Part shown: positions 1-11,568 of the stretch, piece after piece
Numbering within the stretch: position 1 is the first letter of the stretch
Layout: the number at the start of each line of letters is the position of its first letter
Assembly: GCA_948567375.1 (NCBI GenBank)
Contig: OX419761.1
Span: 12,748,243-12,812,242 of the forward strand
Source: Lunularia cruciata
Lineage: Eukaryota; Streptophyta; Marchantiopsida; Lunulariales; Lunulariaceae
Reading direction: 5' to 3'
Length of the DNA: 64,000 bases
Notes under the pieces: generated by a model
The model's database searches: none
The model's input: the letters and a program-made list of their open reading frames with translations, nothing else
What the model was told of the DNA's origin: nothing
Program-made: the position numbers and the translations under genes

Positions 1-851
1 TAGGGTTAGGATAATCTGCATACTTCAACTTAGTCGTGAAGGAAATCCGTGTTAGATGGTGTTATTAAACTTTACTTCGAATGGGTTGTCTATGATGTCA
101 TGGTGAGGTCAAATTTTACGGCCATGTAATTGTCCTTGCGAACTCACTGGGGCTGTTGGACGTAGTCTCGAATAGCTCTTGATAAACATTGGAGAGCAAG
201 TGGTTGGAATTAGTAGAAAACTTGATGATTTTATGGAATCTCAGCCTGAAGAGATTGATTTAGAGAAACTAAATTATATATCTAATTTCCATAGAATATC
301 CAATATGTGTTTTGGTCGGAGTGAAATCAACTTGATCGTTCTTCAAACTTTGCAATTCCAGTCCAGCGTCCCATTAAGTCAAGAGCCGCACTTTGTTGAG
401 GCTTTGCCCTTCTGGAGCTCCGGACTTGGTTTGCTTCGCTAATAGAAGGGAATAATAATGCAACCCTTAGCGTCTCCCATCTTGACCCTGGCTCCTTGGA
501 ATGCTTGTAACGTAGTCCATCCCTGAAATAATCAAACGTGGCTTACTTCTATCTTCTTTGCTTGAGTGAAGTCGTTTATTATCAATGTCATGTCACTTTA
601 ATGCACTGCTTTTATGGTGTGGTTTGTAAAGATTTACTGGATTTGCTTAGATTTGCCGGGTTTAAAACTCACCAATGGCCAATGTAGGAATTCTCACCAA
701 GAAATAATACATAATACAAAGACGAGATTTGTTTGTTAGAAACAAATATACTAGTTCATATTGCAAAGACGGCAAAGGGGGAGGTTTTTTGCCAGATCAA
801 TGAGTGGGCAGCTTTAGCGTATATACTCCCTTGTATGGGTATATGTCCAAT

Positions 852-883
852 CATACTCCGGTCTTATCGAAGACCGGAGTATG
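852..883. other. Perfect 14-bp hairpin in copy A
   Basis: CATACTCCGGTCTT is followed by the loop ATCG and its exact reverse complement. The counterpart in copy B (12,440-12,477) keeps the same loop, lengthens the pairing at the base and has one mismatch. No function is assigned; it could be a transcribed stem-loop or a relic of a small inverted-repeat element. Confidence 0.7.
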
Positions 884-1770
884 CTTGCTCGAAGTTGAAC
901 AGGTTCAGCGATGCAACTAGGGACTAGATATTGCAACTGATCTCTGACTTATGCAGATGGTTTCCCGGGTAGATCTGGTCAAACTTGTTTATCCGCAACT
1001 GACGAAATGAGTGACGAAATGAGTGACGACATATGGATCAGATTGGAGCCTAAACCTGGAGTTAAGGTCCCTATTCGATAAATCCTCTGGAGTCTTACTT
1101 CTTGTGATGCCCAACATAAGAACAAAGAAATGTCCGAGACCGGTTGGACCATTTCTGTGGATGTTTCAAGTACAAGATCAACGAGTTTTAACAGGAATTC
1201 AGGGTGTACTATATTTTCGGCTCGTACATTTATGATTAGGAAATCAGGAACATGGTATGTTTATCTTCAGTGCACAGAACACTGTTGTACATGACCTTCG
1301 ATCATGAAGGAATAATTAGTAAACAGCAACGCGATGTCACCGGACTGATGCCGCAATAGTAGCAATCAAGAATCAAGAAGCACATCATGCCATTTTCAAC
1401 TGATAGATGCAAGTGGCCGGGACGACTAATTTTGACTCTTGTGCTGCCACTGGAGCAAGAAGTTGAAAACGATTTACTGATTCTTATGACTCATGCAGGG
1501 CAGAAACACCTGATGTCACAGATTGAGGTTGTCAGACAAATGCGGCAGACGGTGGTTACTTTTGCGAGAGCTTCCATGTGTGAATCTTACGGCACAGCAA
1601 TTTAGGCCGAAGGCTCCTTCGCTCAAGCAGCTCGAATTTTGTCTTGGGACTCTGGGTTACAATTTGCACAAATCGATTCAATTCGGTTTCAATTCGGCTT
1701 CCCAGCGTAAATCCATCATCAAAGTGGAAGTTGTTTAACTTACCTCTCAGCCAATTTGGAGCGTTCAACG

Positions 1771-2007
1771 ATGGGCCGTAGCTTAACTGGCAGCACGAGT
1801 ACCGGAGGTTGGATAACTGCGCCTTTCTTATCCATTATCTTCCTTGTTCTTTTTGTAGGGATTTGCGTCCAGAAAACAAAGTCGAGTAGGAGCAAACACC
1901 ATGGTGGTAATTCTGGCGGTGGTGCTGATATTGGAGATGCTGTAGGAATGGGCTGCGGTGGGGGCTGCGGTGGGGGGGGCTGCGGTGGGGGGTGCGGTGG
2001 GGGCTGA
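1771..2007 (+). CDS. Small membrane-anchored Gly/Cys-rich protein (copy A)
   Basis: An ATG at 1,771 opens 78 codons. A short polar N-terminus (MGRSLTGSTSTGG) leads to one hydrophobic segment of about 18 residues (roughly 17-34, WITAPFLSIIFLVLFVGIC), then a basic stretch (KTKSSRSKHH). The tail is acidic then Gly-rich, made of repeated CGGG units. The layout resembles a family of very short plant proteins with one membrane helix and a (CGGG)n tail of unknown role. A pyrimidine-rich acceptor-like CTTACCTCTCAG lies just upstream, so the 5' UTR may be spliced. The frame is kept in the paralogue at 13,335, with the repeat tail as the main difference, which supports real coding. An upstream in-frame TTG at 1,756 is not preferred. 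The function is unknown. Confidence 0.6.
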   Translation: MGRSLTGSTSTGGWITAPFLSIIFLVLFVGICVQKTKSSRSKHHGGNSGGGADIGDAVGMGCGGGCGGGGCGGGCGGG

Positions 2008-2140
2008 GGGGGTTAACCATAGAAGCTGTCAATGTGAGATTTCTTCGCGCAAATCAAGTGCCTGACGTAAAAGTTCAGTTCCTGCAGATTGTAATATTGA
2101 CTCACGGAAAGGAGAACAAAAGCCTACGGGGCACACTACT

Positions 2141-2165
2141 GAAAGTAGCCTCGTAGGCTACTTTC
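2141..2165. other. 11-bp hairpin downstream of the small gene
   Basis: GAAAGTAGCCT, a 3-nt loop, then AGGCTACTTTC form a perfect stem about 130 bp after the stop codon. The equivalent in copy B near 13,685 no longer pairs fully, so conserved function is doubtful. Confidence 0.5.
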
Positions 2166-2344
2166 AATACTCCCAGGGAAAAGATATATTATCGAAATAC
2201 ATCATGGACTCTAGGATGAAAGATCAGTGCAATCCATGTCTCCGAAGATTGTTATGGACGATCTTAAATCTGTACATAAATGACATGATTTCACTAACTG
2301 TGGGAGCTGGTGTGAAATCTCCGATCTGTGCTCCTCACCTGTGA

Positions 2345-3530
2345 TATAGTTCAGTTTTAGAAATGAAGAGAGCGTTACCTTAACAAAAGCGTTTTACAGC
2401 AGTACCAAAGATCAATGCGATTTCCAAATTTGGTAAGAAGCGACCTAAACTCTGTAAATCTGCAGCCGGTGTGGATCTTCAAGTCAGCAACCTCATTTGG
2501 AACTTGATTCAAAATCGATAGGTTATATTCCAGGATGAGGAAAACGTAATAACAGCTTGATTTCCAATGTAAAATAACAGCTGATTTCCAAATTCAGAAC
2601 ACAGATGCATCTGGGCCGCCTTTCATACTTCAAATCTAGGCTGTAGTGAACGAGAAACTATGCCTTTGTGTGCACGTACGATTCTGGATAGATCCTCGGC
2701 GGGTTCGTGTACACGCACATAGCTTATCCTGCAAAATGGTTTGGCAATGGCCTCGAGCGTTTACGAAGGGCGATGTAGAAGAGAACAGATATCCACGAAT
2801 AAAAATGTGAGACAAAGATCAAATGCTTTGAAGCTAGAGCCGCTTCACTACGAGCAAAGTGGCCACGAGTCAATTTCAAATTACATCATGTGTCAGCTGG
2901 CATGGATCTATGCGAGCAGACGAAAACTTTACTTTATATGGTGACAAAAAATCCGAAAGTCTCAATTCATGTAGACTATCAATCTTAGCACGTTAGGGAA
3001 GTATGGGAAGAGTTGGGGCAGAACCGACAACACATAGTGTATAGGTCGTGGGTCGCGTATACTCTCATAAGCAGACATGTCAAGGGCGAATCTTCGGCCA
3101 GAGAGCCCCGAATCTTCAAGCTAGTTAAACTATCGCGGCGCTGAAACCTTAGAGATGGACCAACTTCCCAACTGATGTTTGGTCGCGTAATCTACTGCTT
3201 AATCGGTGGATGAAATTCTCTGTCCATAAATTACGACGTAAAATTCTACCATTTACAGTGTATCAGTATGTACGAAGCGGTGTTTCTCAATGCAGCATCC
3301 TTAGCCGACATACTCCTCTCACACAACGTTTTACACATTATTCCATGTTCTTGAGTTCTATTGAGATATTAAAACAACGTAGTTTGATGTCACGGTGTCG
3401 ATTTATGATACTTGCAGTACTTGCAGAAATCCCTTTAACCGTCGCATCTTCAGTGTTCATCCAGAGCTGCAAGTCAATTAACGTAGCAATTGTAGAGGTC
3501 TATTACCATAGTCCATATATATATATGGTA
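2345..3530. other. Copy-A-specific stretch without a recognised gene
   Basis: About 1.2 kb has no counterpart in copy B. It holds a 121-codon frame (3,210-3,575, plus strand) with no recognisable domain, no codon pattern typical of genes and no paralogue. It may be an insertion into copy A or sequence lost from copy B. Homology resumes near 3,530 at GTAGCGCACTC. Confidence 0.6.
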
Positions 3531-4425
3531 GCGCACTCTAATAATTGTGCTCTGAAATCAGCTCCAGAGAAATGAGCTCCAGAGAACGTATCCTCGGAAA
3601 GATTCAACCGAAATCTGGAAAGTACCATGGTAATAGTCGAAATCAAAGGACTTGGACAGCAGTAGGTTGCTTACAGGCATAAATTTGCGGTAATTGCAGA
3701 TCACTACCATGGAGTTGCGAATTATAATCTTTGAACAAATCGAGATTGCACATATGTTGTGCCCACTAAAAGGTCACCCTGTTTTTAGGAACATAAGGCG
3801 TTATTCAATAGCTAAAGTTTGTCACGCATGTTGATTTCTCGCGATCGTGCTGTGATCTGTCGCGGTAGATGGATCAGAGTGGAATTACTAATTAAACTGC
3901 GAAATTGAGCCATTAAAAAATCAGAATTGTCTCAGTCACTCGTCCAGTTTAGATGGAACACATCGCCCAAAATCCAACAATCAGCTCCTATTGCATGAAA
4001 TTCGTAATGGTCGACACAGTTCTGCCTAATCATAACTTACTGCTAGACTGATGCTTCTGATAGACAGTTTCAGAGACATTTATACTACTGCAGAAACGAT
4101 TGCAGCAGAGAAACTACGCGGAACTTACGTCTGGCTTCCTATGAGAGACATCTTACACGACTTCCTGGCTAAAATGCTGGATCCGAAAAAGTCGACATCC
4201 GCTTCTGTATCACACATATCTTTGCAAATGTTTGGGCTTGCGCATGTGCTGTTGCTGTCTATGAAGATCGGATGCCTATAATCATCATGATCCAGAGTTG
4301 CTGCATGGCCGGCATTCGTGTCTTTCATGAAAATGAATGCAGTCCTTTCAGATGAATTTATCCCTCTAAGCCGAGCACTGTCAACTAGTAACAGAAGTTG
4401 AAGTACCAGGTGAGACTCCGGATTA

Positions 4426-4677
4426 AGATACTGATAAAAATCTGGATAAAAATCTGATTCTAAAGAATATACTTGGGTTGGTATAGGCTAATCGTTGGTG
4501 CATCTCTACGAAAGATTCATACATCGACACAAGGTTTGGTCATCTTTCCTTGTACATCCTTGCCAAACAAAGTCTTTAAGAGTTGCATCCTATGCAACCT
4601 AACCATTTGAGTAACGATGACTCTAGCCAAAACCGAGAATGTGTTTAAAGCTTATCCAGCAGACCAGAAACAAGTAC
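4426..4677. other. Breakpoint between duplicated block and NLR relic
   Basis: About 250 bp joins the CAT9-intron fragment of copy A to the donor side of the NLR exon. It carries no gene and probably includes the remains of the intron that once led to the lost GLPLA exon. Confidence 0.5.
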
Positions 4678-6085
4678 CTGGAAATCCTGTGGTGTGTCTC
4701 TACCTGGAAACTCGAGACTCTTTGCTAGAAACCTTCGCCGGCATTAAAGTCTATGTCTTTCCATCTTGCAAACATGAATTGCATCATCAACTGTCAACAT
4801 GTCAGACAGTTGGCTTGTCACCAGGTATTTCACCTTTCCTCCAGGTACCATAAGCTTCCTCACACGCAAGTCGACCCAAACGTCGTCCAGGATCACAAGA
4901 GTATCAAGGTCCTCAAGTTTATCCCTCAACAGAATCTCAAGGACCATGCTTTCCCATGTCTTGCCTGTTGCAGCTATATGCAAGCCCAACTCAGCTAGCA
5001 GCTTCCGTCGGACACTATCAGCATCTGCTCGGGGACCACATTCCACGAAGTAGCACCCGTCCAAGAACACAGACTTATGCTTCCTCTCTTTCTCGTAAAC
5101 AAGACCTACATGTTTGGCAAGGCTGGATTTCCCTGTGCCAGGTTCGCCGCATAGTACCACGACCCTGTGGGTACGAAGATGATTCTGGACGTCTTCAACT
5201 GTCTTGTCAACGGGCACGTATCGAAAATCCCTGTCAAATGGTAGTATCCGTATAAAACTTCTTCTAAAGTTCAGAAATTCTCCTTTACAGAGACTACTGA
5301 GTCCCCAGCTAGGAGAACTTTCTCTAAGAACTCGCCTTGCCAAGAAATGAATAAGCAATTTCAAGTTACGATCTTCGTGCGGGTTCGAGGATGACGATGA
5401 TGATGCCACATCCTTATGTGACCTCGAGCTTGACGACAATGGTTGTATCGGACCGTCATGGAGCAACCTAACCAAGCCTTCTACAGCACCAGGTATATCT
5501 AGAAGGAACGACTCTGGATTTTCACTTGTCAGGACGACAAATCCGAAAATAGCCAAAGATTGAAACTGGATCTCTTTCTTTACTGCACAGCTGCAGAATT
5601 GGCCAACCAAACCTTCCAAGGCATCTGGCATTAACTTCACACAGGAACCACTAGTCGACATTTCACCACAGACCACAATATTTTTGATAGCTGACTGTGA
5701 AGATTATGAATATTCTAGTAATTCCTCCCAGATACTTCCAACAAGTGCACCGAACGCACTCACCTCGTCCACATCACCGGGAAAACTGGGAATGTCACTT
5801 TTACTGAGAATTTCACGATCACAAGTTACACCTCCAATCAATTCCTTCAACGTCTGGACTGCTTCTAGAGCTCGTCCCTGCATCCGGAACAGAAGCAATA
5901 GACTTTCGAGAGCCACAGAAAATGCTTGAAGGTAGAAGTCTTTTGACGCACAGGAATCACTGGCCAAGAACAGCAACATCATAGTTCGACTGAAGGTTGA
6001 TATTTCAGGACCACTAGCCCGCTTTAAGAGTTCCCTGACAGCGGTTCTGTCCACACGCCCATGAGTGACAATCTCAACAAGTATC
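4678..6085 (-). pseudogene. ARM-repeat / NB-ARC (NLR-like) gene relic, 3' truncated
   Basis: One large minus-strand exon runs from an acceptor (GTGGTGGCAG, end near 6,086) to a donor (CAG/GTACTTG at 4,678). Its first half is Leu-rich armadillo-like helices (for example ALEGLVGQF and AVEGLVRLLHDG). A Ser-rich linker follows, then a nucleotide-binding domain with P-loop GEPGTGKSSLAKH, kinase-2 LVILDDVW and RNBS-B-like YLVTSQ. NB-ARC ATPases act as switches in plant immune receptors. The exon has an in-frame TAA near 5,704 and frame changes near 4,730-4,760, after which the match to the neighbour resumes in another frame (...AKSLEFPG). No GLPLA or winged-helix exon follows, because the sequence soon enters the duplicated block ending at 4,425. 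It is therefore a truncated pseudogene. ARM helices occupy the place that the hydrolase has in the neighbour. Confidence 0.75.
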
Positions 6086-7436
6086 TGCCACCACAAACAG
6101 TGCTATGAGTTCCAAAAGTCATCATATCAAGAAGAGAGGAAGACTTGTAGAGAAAATGCAAAATTCAGATCAATTTCTCTCTTAATTTGAGTAAGACGGC
6201 CATTCAAACTCCAACGACTCAAAATGGGAAAGTAATGAGCTTCCATACATAAACTTGTGTTTTCCAACTAATACCTGCTCTGCACGATTGCGACACTTGG
6301 ATTTCATGCCTCTGATCATTGTAAGAAACTGAAGCAGGCATTCACGTCCATCCTCTTTACTCATCAAAGGAAGGCACGACTTCACATCTACGTAACTCTT
6401 TGTTTCTGCAGTGCCATACAGTGCGCAGAGAACATGGGCTTTGCGTCCTCCTTTAGCGATATTCTTCCTGAGTTTTTCCTGAATTGATTTGATGGATACT
6501 TCCTCAGACGACACCATGAATCGGTGTCTAAGGAAGTGCATCGAAACACGAATGTCATCTATATTGTGTAGCATGTCCGACATATGCACAAATGTTTTAC
6601 TGTCCAGCTGTTTTATAAGGTGGTACACCATGTCTACTGGAACCCATCTTTTCTTTTCGCTCTGGGGTACAACCCATTCAATGAAAAGCTTTATTATCCC
6701 GATGGATATATAAGGGCCCTCAAACAGAGAGATGACGCACATGAGTTAAAGCTTGCTGGGTGAATTTTTCTGTAACAAATTCACTGCGTACATCATTGAG
6801 GCATAAACACTGGCTGGATACTTTTCACCGAAAGCGGATGGTCTACTGCCTTCACCATCCTGCTTCAGATAAAACTCAAGCTTCTTTTTCACCGCCTCAT
6901 ACTCATCCTTCTGAGTGCGCCGGCGTTGATTCACTGCCATAGAGAAGGTTGCCAAAGCTAGAGGGTTGGAGCCTGTTGCGTCCACAATCTCTGTGAAAAT
7001 AGACTGCAAAAACATCGCATTTTCTCAGTAAACATATATAAAGAACTCCGTTCAACTCAAACAAAGATACATTTGTTGTAGACCAGAACTTTGATAGATC
7101 TCAAGATTTCCCACTCTGGTCATGAAGGATAAGCAGATGATGTGCAGGATATTAGGAGATGAGAGCGGGAAGCCGTTCGATCAAAGGGGATCCAGAACCC
7201 ATTAAATGCATGTGTAGTGCAGATGAAATGTAAACTTGATATGAAATGTAGATGAAATGTACACTTGATATCGAATATACGAGAGAAGCCGTTCCTCGAA
7301 CGGGAGATGAAATGTAAACCTGATATTGGAGATATGAGGACAGAGGATCCCGAACTCATTAAATACAAATGAAATGTAGATGAAATGGCAACAAAATGAA
7401 TGCCAAACTGACTAACAAATGCCAATAGGAGACGAA

Positions 7437-7562
7437 ATCTAATTCATAAAAAGCATTTATTGTCAAGCAACGAACATATAAAACTACGTGTAGAGAATAA
7501 ATCTAATTCAATAAAAGGATGTATTATCAAGCAATGAACATATATAACTACATGTAGAGAAC
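7437..7562. repeat. Tandem duplication, 2 x 63 bp
   Basis: Two adjacent copies begin ATCTAATTCA (7,437 and 7,500) and both end with ...ATGTAGAGAA-like sequence. They differ at about ten positions, so the duplication is not recent. Confidence 0.75.
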
Positions 7563-7836
7563 CAATGTATACTGAGAAAATGAAGAGTCAACTCCTATCA
7601 AGAATCTCGAAATAAGCTAATGTGATACAATCCAAAAAGAGTTGAACAAACTGAGAAAAAATTGATTAACGCTGCCCACGCACTCCATGCCGTCGGGCCT
7701 TCGGGTTTGGGTCGAGTGCGTAGCACCTCCGAGCCTTTCACTTATATATAAGCCAGTGAAATTTTGGAAGCAGGCAAGACGGTGCAACCAACCCCGGATT
7801 TAGAGTATGAAAAAGGATTTGGAGTATGAAAAAGTA

Positions 7837-7894
7837 GAGTGGAAATTCTTCTTTGAAAGATTTCCACTCTTCTTTACTTCCCCGGGAAGTAAAG
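7837..7894. other. Two adjacent hairpins
   Basis: GAGTGGAAAT (7,837-7,846) pairs with ATTTCCACTC (7,860-7,869). It is followed at once by CTTTACTTCCC (7,872-7,882), one base, and its exact complement (7,884-7,894). They lie in the intron of the NLR relic and could be ends of a small foldback element. Confidence 0.6.
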
Positions 7895-10283
7895 TAGAAA
7901 ATAGCGTTAGGGGACTGGATAGAGTTTATTACTGGATGCACTATAGACATATAAGTCCTGAAATGTTGAAATAGCCAGAGGAAGTAGAAGGCTGCCATAG
8001 TAAACTCCCCGAAAGCATGTACTGTTTCATCAGTGCCATACATAGTGTCGAAGTAGCTGAGCAAATGTCAGTACTCTCTATCCGAGTTTCTGTTCTGATT
8101 GAAAGCTTTCAAAAGTGCCAAGGAAAACTTGGTTACTTCTTGGGAGTCGCTAAAAAATCAATGACCATATTGAGAGAAGAACTGAGAAAAGACTATTGAG
8201 AGAAGAAGCGAGAAAAGACTGATGAAAAAAAAATTAGGCATGCGATGTTAGATGAACAAAAGAAGAAATCTGAAAGAGAGAGACCTGTAAAATAACCAAT
8301 ATTAGTAAGGCAAAATTAAAAAAACTAAACTAAATACATACAACCCATTAGAACAAACACGGTAAAAGCTAAGAGAGGAAAATGAAACAAAAACCAAATA
8401 AAAAGCGAAAGAAGAGAGGTGGATAGTTGGTTAGAAAAGGAAGTGAGCCTTGCAATCTCTTTGTGATTAGATGATCAGTAAATGGCTGGATAGTATCATT
8501 CAATGATTGGTATGGACTCTGTCCACCAAAGACTTCTAACTTGACTAAATTTACTGGTCATGTTCATTTTAGGCATGTCATAAAATAAGTCATGTCCATC
8601 GTAATCATTTCAACATGTGAAGAGTCTTCATAACATGCATACATCAGATTCTCGCCATCCAAGATATTTGAAAGAGACATAAACAAGCACCTGCAGCTTG
8701 AGGCGCTCCGGTAGATGCCCTTCAGGGAATTCAAGCTTACTTGCAAGAATCATCCGCCCGTACTTGATGTCTATATCTTCCATCATGCAAACTTGAATCT
8801 TGTCAGACCCTCTCCATAAGTCAGGCACTTGGCTTGTGAGCAAATATCGCAGTTTTGCCCCAGATACCATGAACTGCTTGGCAACGGAGTGGGCCCATAC
8901 ATCGTCCACAATCACAAGGGCATCAAGGGGTTCGAGACGATCCCTTAACAGCCTTTGCAACGACTTGTTCTTTCTTGAGGCACGCACTCCCAAGTCAGCA
9001 AGCAACTCCACTTGCAGCTGAGCAATATCTGGATTTTGCCCGCATTCTACGAAGTAACATCCATCCGCAAACACCCAGTCATGCTCCCTCGACTTCTGAT
9101 ATAAAAGACCCAATGTATTTGGCAAGACTTGATTTCCCTGTGCCAGGTGCTCCGCAAAGTACAACCACTTCCTTGGTTCCACCACGAAGACAACTTTTCA
9201 CCTCTTCAAGTGTATTCTCAATGGGCACATACTGATAATCCTTCCCAAATGGCAGTTCCCGTGTGCGATGGCTTTTGGGTTTCGAGCTTGGATGGATTTT
9301 CTGAACTCTTTGAGATTCGATGAGGATCCCCGTCAATAAAGCTCTTTAAGATCTTGAAGCTCGATGAAGTTTCGTCATGCGGTCTAGTGATATTCACACT
9401 ATCAGTGTCAATCATGACAAATGGATCTCCACCCTGTCTTCCAGAGGCTTCATTTGATAGTTATTTTGACCCTGCAGAACAATCTGCAAGTAAGACGATA
9501 TAATGTTCACGCACCCTCCCACAAGATGCGCCTTAACCGTATTGACTTTAACAGAGGACAGTGTATAACTTCTCGATATGGACCCCACCCAACCTACTGA
9601 AACACAATGAAATGAAGTAACATTCTGATCCATAAACTAACCTGGGTTGGAGCATGAGACGGGTGAACACCCTTAGTCTTCCATTTCTGCCCTTGTCGCA
9701 GATGTTGAAAGTCCGAGTTGAATCTAGAGGTCTCTTCGTCATGCACTTTCATCTTCAAAAACAAAGTGCTGCCAGTTCCTTTGTCCATCACATTGGAATT
9801 CACAAGTCCACCATGTGGTGTAGCATAATAGAAGACCCCTTTCACCTGTGACAGAAGCTGTTTGGCGCCACTTTCAGTTCCTTGTGGGCGGTTGGCGTGT
9901 AGGCATATCTGCTTGATGACAAGTCCTCCTACATCATGACCAACTAGAATGATAGGACAATGAGACTTTTGCCCTATATTCTCAAGTAGCAAACTATTCA
10001 GTAAACTTTCCCCAAGATTATACATGTCAAACCTTCCATTTGTGCTGTCCGTCCACACACTGGAATCGTAAGACACCAAGTAAATAGCAGCGGTGCTAAA
10101 CAACTCCGATAGCCATTCTTGAGGCCAACAGACAGAACCATCAGCCGTCTTCCAAGTCTCTTTGTATGCTTGTGTCTGACCCGGCTGTGTTACTCCATGC
10201 AGAAAAACAATTTCTGCTTGCGGACCTTCGTCCGGTCGGTAGGCTTGGTGAACAGCATCGTTCAGCTGCATGGGCAAGGTCAC

Positions 10284-11568
10284 CCCACAAAATCCTATTA
10301 GATTTGGACAGTACTACCATCGTTGGTAAGTCTTCTTGCAACCTACCTTGCTGGATAGCTTTTGGTGGTTTTTCTTTCTAGTTCACATGGAGAGTTATTA
10401 GTCATGCACTATGAAAGACGGAGCTCAAATGTAAAAGGTTTCCATGAATACAAATGGAAACAGACTGGATCGGGGAGCGGTCCTAGTGAACGTGGAAAGA
10501 CAATTACAGTGTTTTGAGCACCATACCCGTTTTATTTCCTGCGGAGCCGAGGGCCGATCTCCCTTTATGGATGATGAAGATGCCGAGGAACTCCAGTCTG
10601 TCCCCTTGTCGTGCACAGTTGCTTTTCGTGGAATCGCATCCATGCTTTAGCTTCAGTTTTCCTCAGGGACTTAACAAAGGACATCCGAGAAACAGAAAGC
10701 CGGTAGCGATCAACTCTGGAGCTAAAACACGAGCGTAGTACCGAACACAACTTAAGAAAGGGAAAAATTCGAAGGTTTGTCTAGCCAAGCCAGAATTCCA
10801 AATGCAGAGCACCAACTGAGATGTGCATCGATGGATGAATTAGCATGAAATTTATCCTGCTCTGGTTCAGTTTTTGGGTCACTTCTCTCTTGAGCAACTT
10901 TTTTCAACTCAACGCTGATGTTCATAAAGCCAACAACCAAAGTTGTTTCCTTAAAATGTCACTGCTGATGCCCCGTACAGTCAACAAGCAAAGTTGGATT
11001 CATGATGTGTCACTATAGCGTTTCAAATGTAAAATTTATAGGTTTTTTATGGAATCCATCACCTTTTCTCGAATACTCCTAAAAGAGGTGGAGGTAACTT
11101 TATTTATCCGTAAAACGTTGACAGCAATTATTATTTATTACCATGCAAAATTCTCGGTCTAACTTTCGCCTGTGGGTTTACTGGTTACCTCACGGGTAAC
11201 CTCATATAATTTCCCGGGTCTAAAAGAAGCGGCCGGTCAATTTTATGGGCCCATGGTTATTCCCTGTAAACTCCGATGACTTCCACTGCACAACCCTTAC
11301 GGAGTTTAAAGGTTAAAGCCTTTCATAGAAAGATAATTGTATTGGAATCTTCTGGGTACAGGTAAACCTTTATTTGAAACGCTCTACAGAAACGACCGTT
11401 CAGTGCGGACAAAGTCATCGCAAAATTATACATCGTAGTCTCACAGTATCTCCACTCCAATGAGATTGGAGTAAAAGTTTGTCCTGCGACTTACAACAAG
11501 TCTTAGCCGCACTGATAATTCTAAATCTCCTTGAATATATCCCTCCGCTAGGACACTCAATTAATGGT
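10284..11568. other. Intergenic stretch, no gene seen
   Basis: This lies upstream of the HNL relic and left of duplicate copy B. Short open frames on both strands lack domains, paralogues or splice support. A remnant promoter or 5' exon of the HNL gene may lie here but no clear TATA box or start was found. Confidence 0.5.

Larger units (their letters stand above)
1..4425. repeat. Segmental duplication, left copy (A)
   Basis: This block aligns by eye with 11,569-16,760 in the same orientation, beginning with the same TAGGGTTAGGATAATCTGC in both. Substitutions are scattered and small indels are common. Copy A has about 1.2 kb (2,345-3,530) where copy B has about 0.2 kb of AT-rich DNA. It lacks the copy-B segment 14,983-16,677, which holds CAT9 exons 5-8 and the 3' flank. 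Its last 80 bases (from about 4,343) match 16,679-16,757, which lies inside CAT9 intron 4, so copy A is a remnant of a CAT9-locus duplication. Homology fades at about 4,425, just before the truncated NLR relic. The left limit is outside the window. Confidence 0.9.
7002..8690. other. Large intron of the HNL relic
   Basis: This 1.7-kb stretch between donor and acceptor holds no coding sequence I recognise. It contains GATGAAATGTA-type short repeats (about 7,225-7,395), a tandem 63-bp repeat (7,437-7,562), a GC-rich imperfect hairpin flanked by CGCACTC and GAGTGCG (about 7,677-7,722), two adjacent hairpins (7,837-7,894) and A-rich sequence (about 8,160-8,420). Confidence 0.6.
6182..10283 (-). 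pseudogene. Alpha/beta-hydrolase-NB-ARC (HNL-class NLR) gene relic
   Basis: Three exons are read. About 10,283-9,642 encodes an alpha/beta-hydrolase-like domain of SERAC1 type (IVFLHGV near the start, GHDVGGLVIKQ at the nucleophile elbow, YYATPHGG) and ends CAG/GTTAGT. The exon 9,471-8,691 encodes the hydrolase end (FVMIDTDSVNITRP), the linker, P-loop GAPGTGKSSLAK, kinase-2 LVIVDDVW and LLTSQ, and ends CAG/GTGCTTG. The exon 7,001-6,182 starts after TTTTTGCAG and encodes the GLPLA-like GSNPLALATF and a winged-helix-like region (SLFEGPYISIGIIKLF). Damage includes an in-frame TAA near 6,746 and frame changes near 9,415, 9,320 and 9,135, the last just after the P-loop. Hydrolase-first NLRs are known as a liverwort class. 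The first exon's true start is unresolved. It is most likely a pseudogene; sequencing error cannot explain all the changes comfortably. Confidence 0.75.

Noticed and set aside
1-11. Telomere-like TAGGGTTAGG at the window start
   Set aside because: Only about one and a half units, and repeated inside the duplicated block at 11,569 in unique sequence; not a telomere array.
1835-2032. Pro/His-rich frame antisense to the Gly/Cys-rich gene
   Set aside because: It is the complement of the GGGGGCTGC repeat; the sense frame has the membrane segment and is kept in the paralogue.
3210-3575. 121-codon plus-strand frame
   Set aside because: No domain, no counterpart in copy B for most of it, and no splice or start context that supports a gene.
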